Shown: piece after piece, positions 62,056 to 64,000 of the stretch
How positions within the stretch are numbered: position 1 is the stretch's first letter
How the letters are laid out: every line of letters begins with the position of its first letter
NCBI GenBank assembly: GCA_030544235.1
Contig: CM060466.1
Coordinates: forward strand, 20,911,575-20,975,574
Length of the DNA stretch: 64,000 bases
Direction of reading: 5' to 3'
Source: Lepturacanthus savala
Taxonomy: Eukaryota; Chordata; Actinopteri; Scombriformes; Trichiuridae
Notes under the pieces: generated by a model
Told to the model about the DNA's origin: nothing
The model's database searches: none
Seen by the model: only the letters and a program-made list of their open reading frames with translations
Made by a program: the position numbers and the translations under genes

Positions 62056-62099
<44 letters not shown>
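62056..62099 (+). repeat. (AC)n microsatellite, 44 bp
   Basis: Pure AC array 126 bp beyond the CT array. It is the source of the HT-repeat open frames here. Confidence 0.97.
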
Positions 62100-62102
<3 letters not shown>

Positions 62103-62995
62103 CGCCTCCCAGCACAATGCTATCTCTGCTCATTTAGTCTCCTTTGTGTCCCTGCTCTGCTGCCAAGAGAGATGGGTCCAGAGCTCCTATTGTTTCCCGG
62201 CTCTGTCTATCAAGCCGCAGTGCTGGCTTATCATAATGAACATTACCATAACACTGGACCTGCTGGTATCTCAGATGCACAAGGGAAAAAGGAAATACCA
62301 AAGGTGAGCTGAGCAAAGACCACAATAAAGCCCCACATAATGGTGTCTTGACATTTCCAGAGCGACAGGTAATAGAGGGCTAATGGCTCTCTTGGTCTGT
62401 GAGTGTGGATTTGTATTCGTACTGGGTCATTATGAGACAATGTTTTATTCTGAAAACTGTAGTCTTCATGTTGCGAGGGTAGAAGTGTCTCCAAGTCTGT
62501 TTAGAATCTGGATATTAGGTAGCTCTAAAAGTGTTTTGCTAGCTCAGTTAAATATGTAGGAGTTTCCGAATGCTTGTGCCACATTTTTCTGCCACTGAGG
62601 AAATAAATTCGCGACAAGTGAAACCGGATTGTAGACTGATCTGTCATGCAGCCATGAATTACTCATCGCAAATGCTGAGGAGTTCAAAAGGACTGTCGGA
62701 AAAATGCTAAATGCTGGATTGTATTGAACTATTATGTTAAATGTGAATGTTTCACCAAGCCCCGAAGTGTGTTTGCTGGGAGTTAAAGCTGATGGTTTTA
62801 AGCAGCATGCTAGCAGAGCAGCAGCTTCATGCCTCCATCTGACTCCACAATGGATGCATTCAGATCACATGCTTAAAACACAAAAGAAATAATGCGGCTT
62901 GCGGTTATGTGTGGATAAGTGCTTACAGTTGCACAGCCTACATAGACAGCAATATTGATTCAAACAGGAGCATATCTTTCTGGTCAGATGCGCTT
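62100..62995. other. Non-coding interval
   Basis: No supported gene. Short frames overlap on both strands without motifs. Confidence 0.45.
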
Positions 62996-62996
62996 A

Positions 62997-64000
62997 AGGA
63001 TGCCATCCATCTTCTTCCGCTAGTCTGGGTTGGATCACCGGGGCAGGTGCCCATGTAGAGAGACCCAGACTTCCCTCTACCCGGCCACTTCATCCAGGTC
63101 TTCCGGAGAAACCCCAAGGTGTTCCCAGGCCAGGCTCCTGGGATGTGCTTGGAACACCTCAGCAGGGTGGTGTCCAGAAAGATCCTCGCTTGATGCCACA
63201 CCAACTCATCTGGCTCCTCTCAATGTGGAGGAGCAGCAGTTCTACCCTGAGCTCAGCTTCTCATTCTATCTCTAAGGGAGAGCCCAACCACCCTGTGAAG
63301 GAAATTCATTTTGGCAGCTTGTATTTGTGATCTCATTCTTTTGGTCGCCACCCAAAGTTTGTGACCATAGGTGGGGGTAGGAACTTAGATTAACTGGTAA
63401 ATTGAACTCTTCACCATAATGGACTCTCTTTCAATCGCCCTCTATCCTCACTCCTGAAGGAGATCCTGAGATATTTGAACGCCTCCACTTGAGGCAGGAT
63501 CTTAGCTGCTTCACACTCGGCTACAAACTACTCCAGCAAGAGATGAAGGTCACAGTCCATTAAAGGCCAAATGATTAGATTGTCAATAAAAGCAGCAACC
63601 CAATCAAGAGACCACTGAATCGCAGCCCCTCAATGCCCAGGCTGCACCTAGAAATTGTGTCCATAAAGGTTATGAACAGAATCAGTGACAAAGGGCAGTC
63701 CTGATGGAGTCCAACCCTCACTGGACACAACTCAGATGTACATAAAAATGAACAAGGTCCCATGTGGCTCCTCCAGGTTGTACCTGGCTGGAGCCTATGG
63801 GAGCACCAGGTGTTTGTCACCAAGCCCTTCGTTGAGGCCTGGTTCCATGGGGGGGCTCCTTTGAACTACGTCCAGGTGAGGGAAACTGGGCTCCAACTTT
63901 CTTTTCCATCATAAGGGGTTTTGAGCTGCAGTTGTCTGCTCCCTTACCTGACCTGATTGCCAGGTCAGGTAACCCTACCAGGGGCATAAAGCCCCTAAAA
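62997..64000 (-). pseudogene. Decayed, internally deleted non-LTR retrotransposon, cut by the window end
   Basis: Minus-strand reading gives VRVGLHQDCPLSLILFITF with MDTISRCSLGIEGLRF (about 63720-63600), the family's VGLRQGCPLSP...LF-MDRISRRS reverse-transcriptase block. The lower coordinates hold the C-terminal region of a very common fish LINE (the complement of CATCTGGCTCCTCTCAATGT and AGGGAGAGCCCAACCACC), ending with CATCCATCTTCTTCCGCT near 63004. Right of about 63740 the sequence changes abruptly to what I recall as the 5' part of the same family (CCAGGGGCATAAAGCCCC), so the endonuclease and most of the reverse transcriptase are missing. Smaller deletions occur near 63400 and 63540. The clade is not assigned. 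Confidence 0.75.

Noticed and set aside
61603..62312. Open frames of 162 and 176 codons on opposite strands
   Set aside because: Their length comes from the CT and AC microsatellites (repeating SL, RE, HT, VC). No independent coding sequence is visible.

Overview
The window looks like teleost fish nuclear DNA. It has spliced genes with short GT-AG introns, vertebrate-type coding sequence, dense microsatellites, and dispersed repeats of fish type (tRNA-like SINEs, hAT and other DNA-transposon remnants, non-LTR retrotransposon fragments). I see no bacterial, phage or CRISPR features.

Two genes can be read completely, and they converge. On the plus strand, ddx39a (UAP56-family DEAD-box mRNA export helicase) has a probable non-coding first exon ending at 11002. 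Its nine coding exons lie between 11908 and 16275, join in frame to 427 codons plus a stop, and are followed by AATAAA at 16490. On the minus strand, a CCN1/CYR61-like secreted matricellular protein gene has six coding exons between 22954 and 17692 that join in frame to 381 residues. Its domain order is signal peptide, IGFBP, VWC, linker, TSP1 and CT knot. Its promoter has a TATA box, GC box, CCAAT boxes and TEAD-type CATTCC motifs. The two stop codons are about 1.4 kb apart. The genes have unrelated jobs (nuclear mRNA export; extracellular adhesion signalling), so nothing suggests they work together.

The left edge (1-6.5 kb) may carry the last exon of an unidentified plus-strand gene, ending at 113. 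A CpG-rich island lies at 5.9-6.45 kb. A minus-strand splice donor beside it could mark the first exon of a gene or lncRNA running left. From 6.5 to 10.4 kb there are repeats only.

From about 24 kb to the right end (40 kb) I find no intact gene. This stretch is AT-rich and holds a broken C-type lectin pseudogene (34.9-35.6 kb) and two non-autonomous hAT elements with near-perfect 8-bp target duplications (39.9 and 53.4 kb). It also holds a LINE reverse-transcriptase fragment (43.9 kb), a DNA transposon carrying two later insertions (55.3-56.2 kb), a pogo-like transposase tail (59.3 kb) and an internally deleted non-LTR element at the right edge (63-64 kb). Long simple repeats are scattered through it. 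I found no strong case for an undescribed biological system. The best leads are a two-hairpin H/ACA-like structure in a ddx39a intron, the orphan CpG island, the mixed CCN1/CCN2-like tail of the CCN protein, and the nested transposon.
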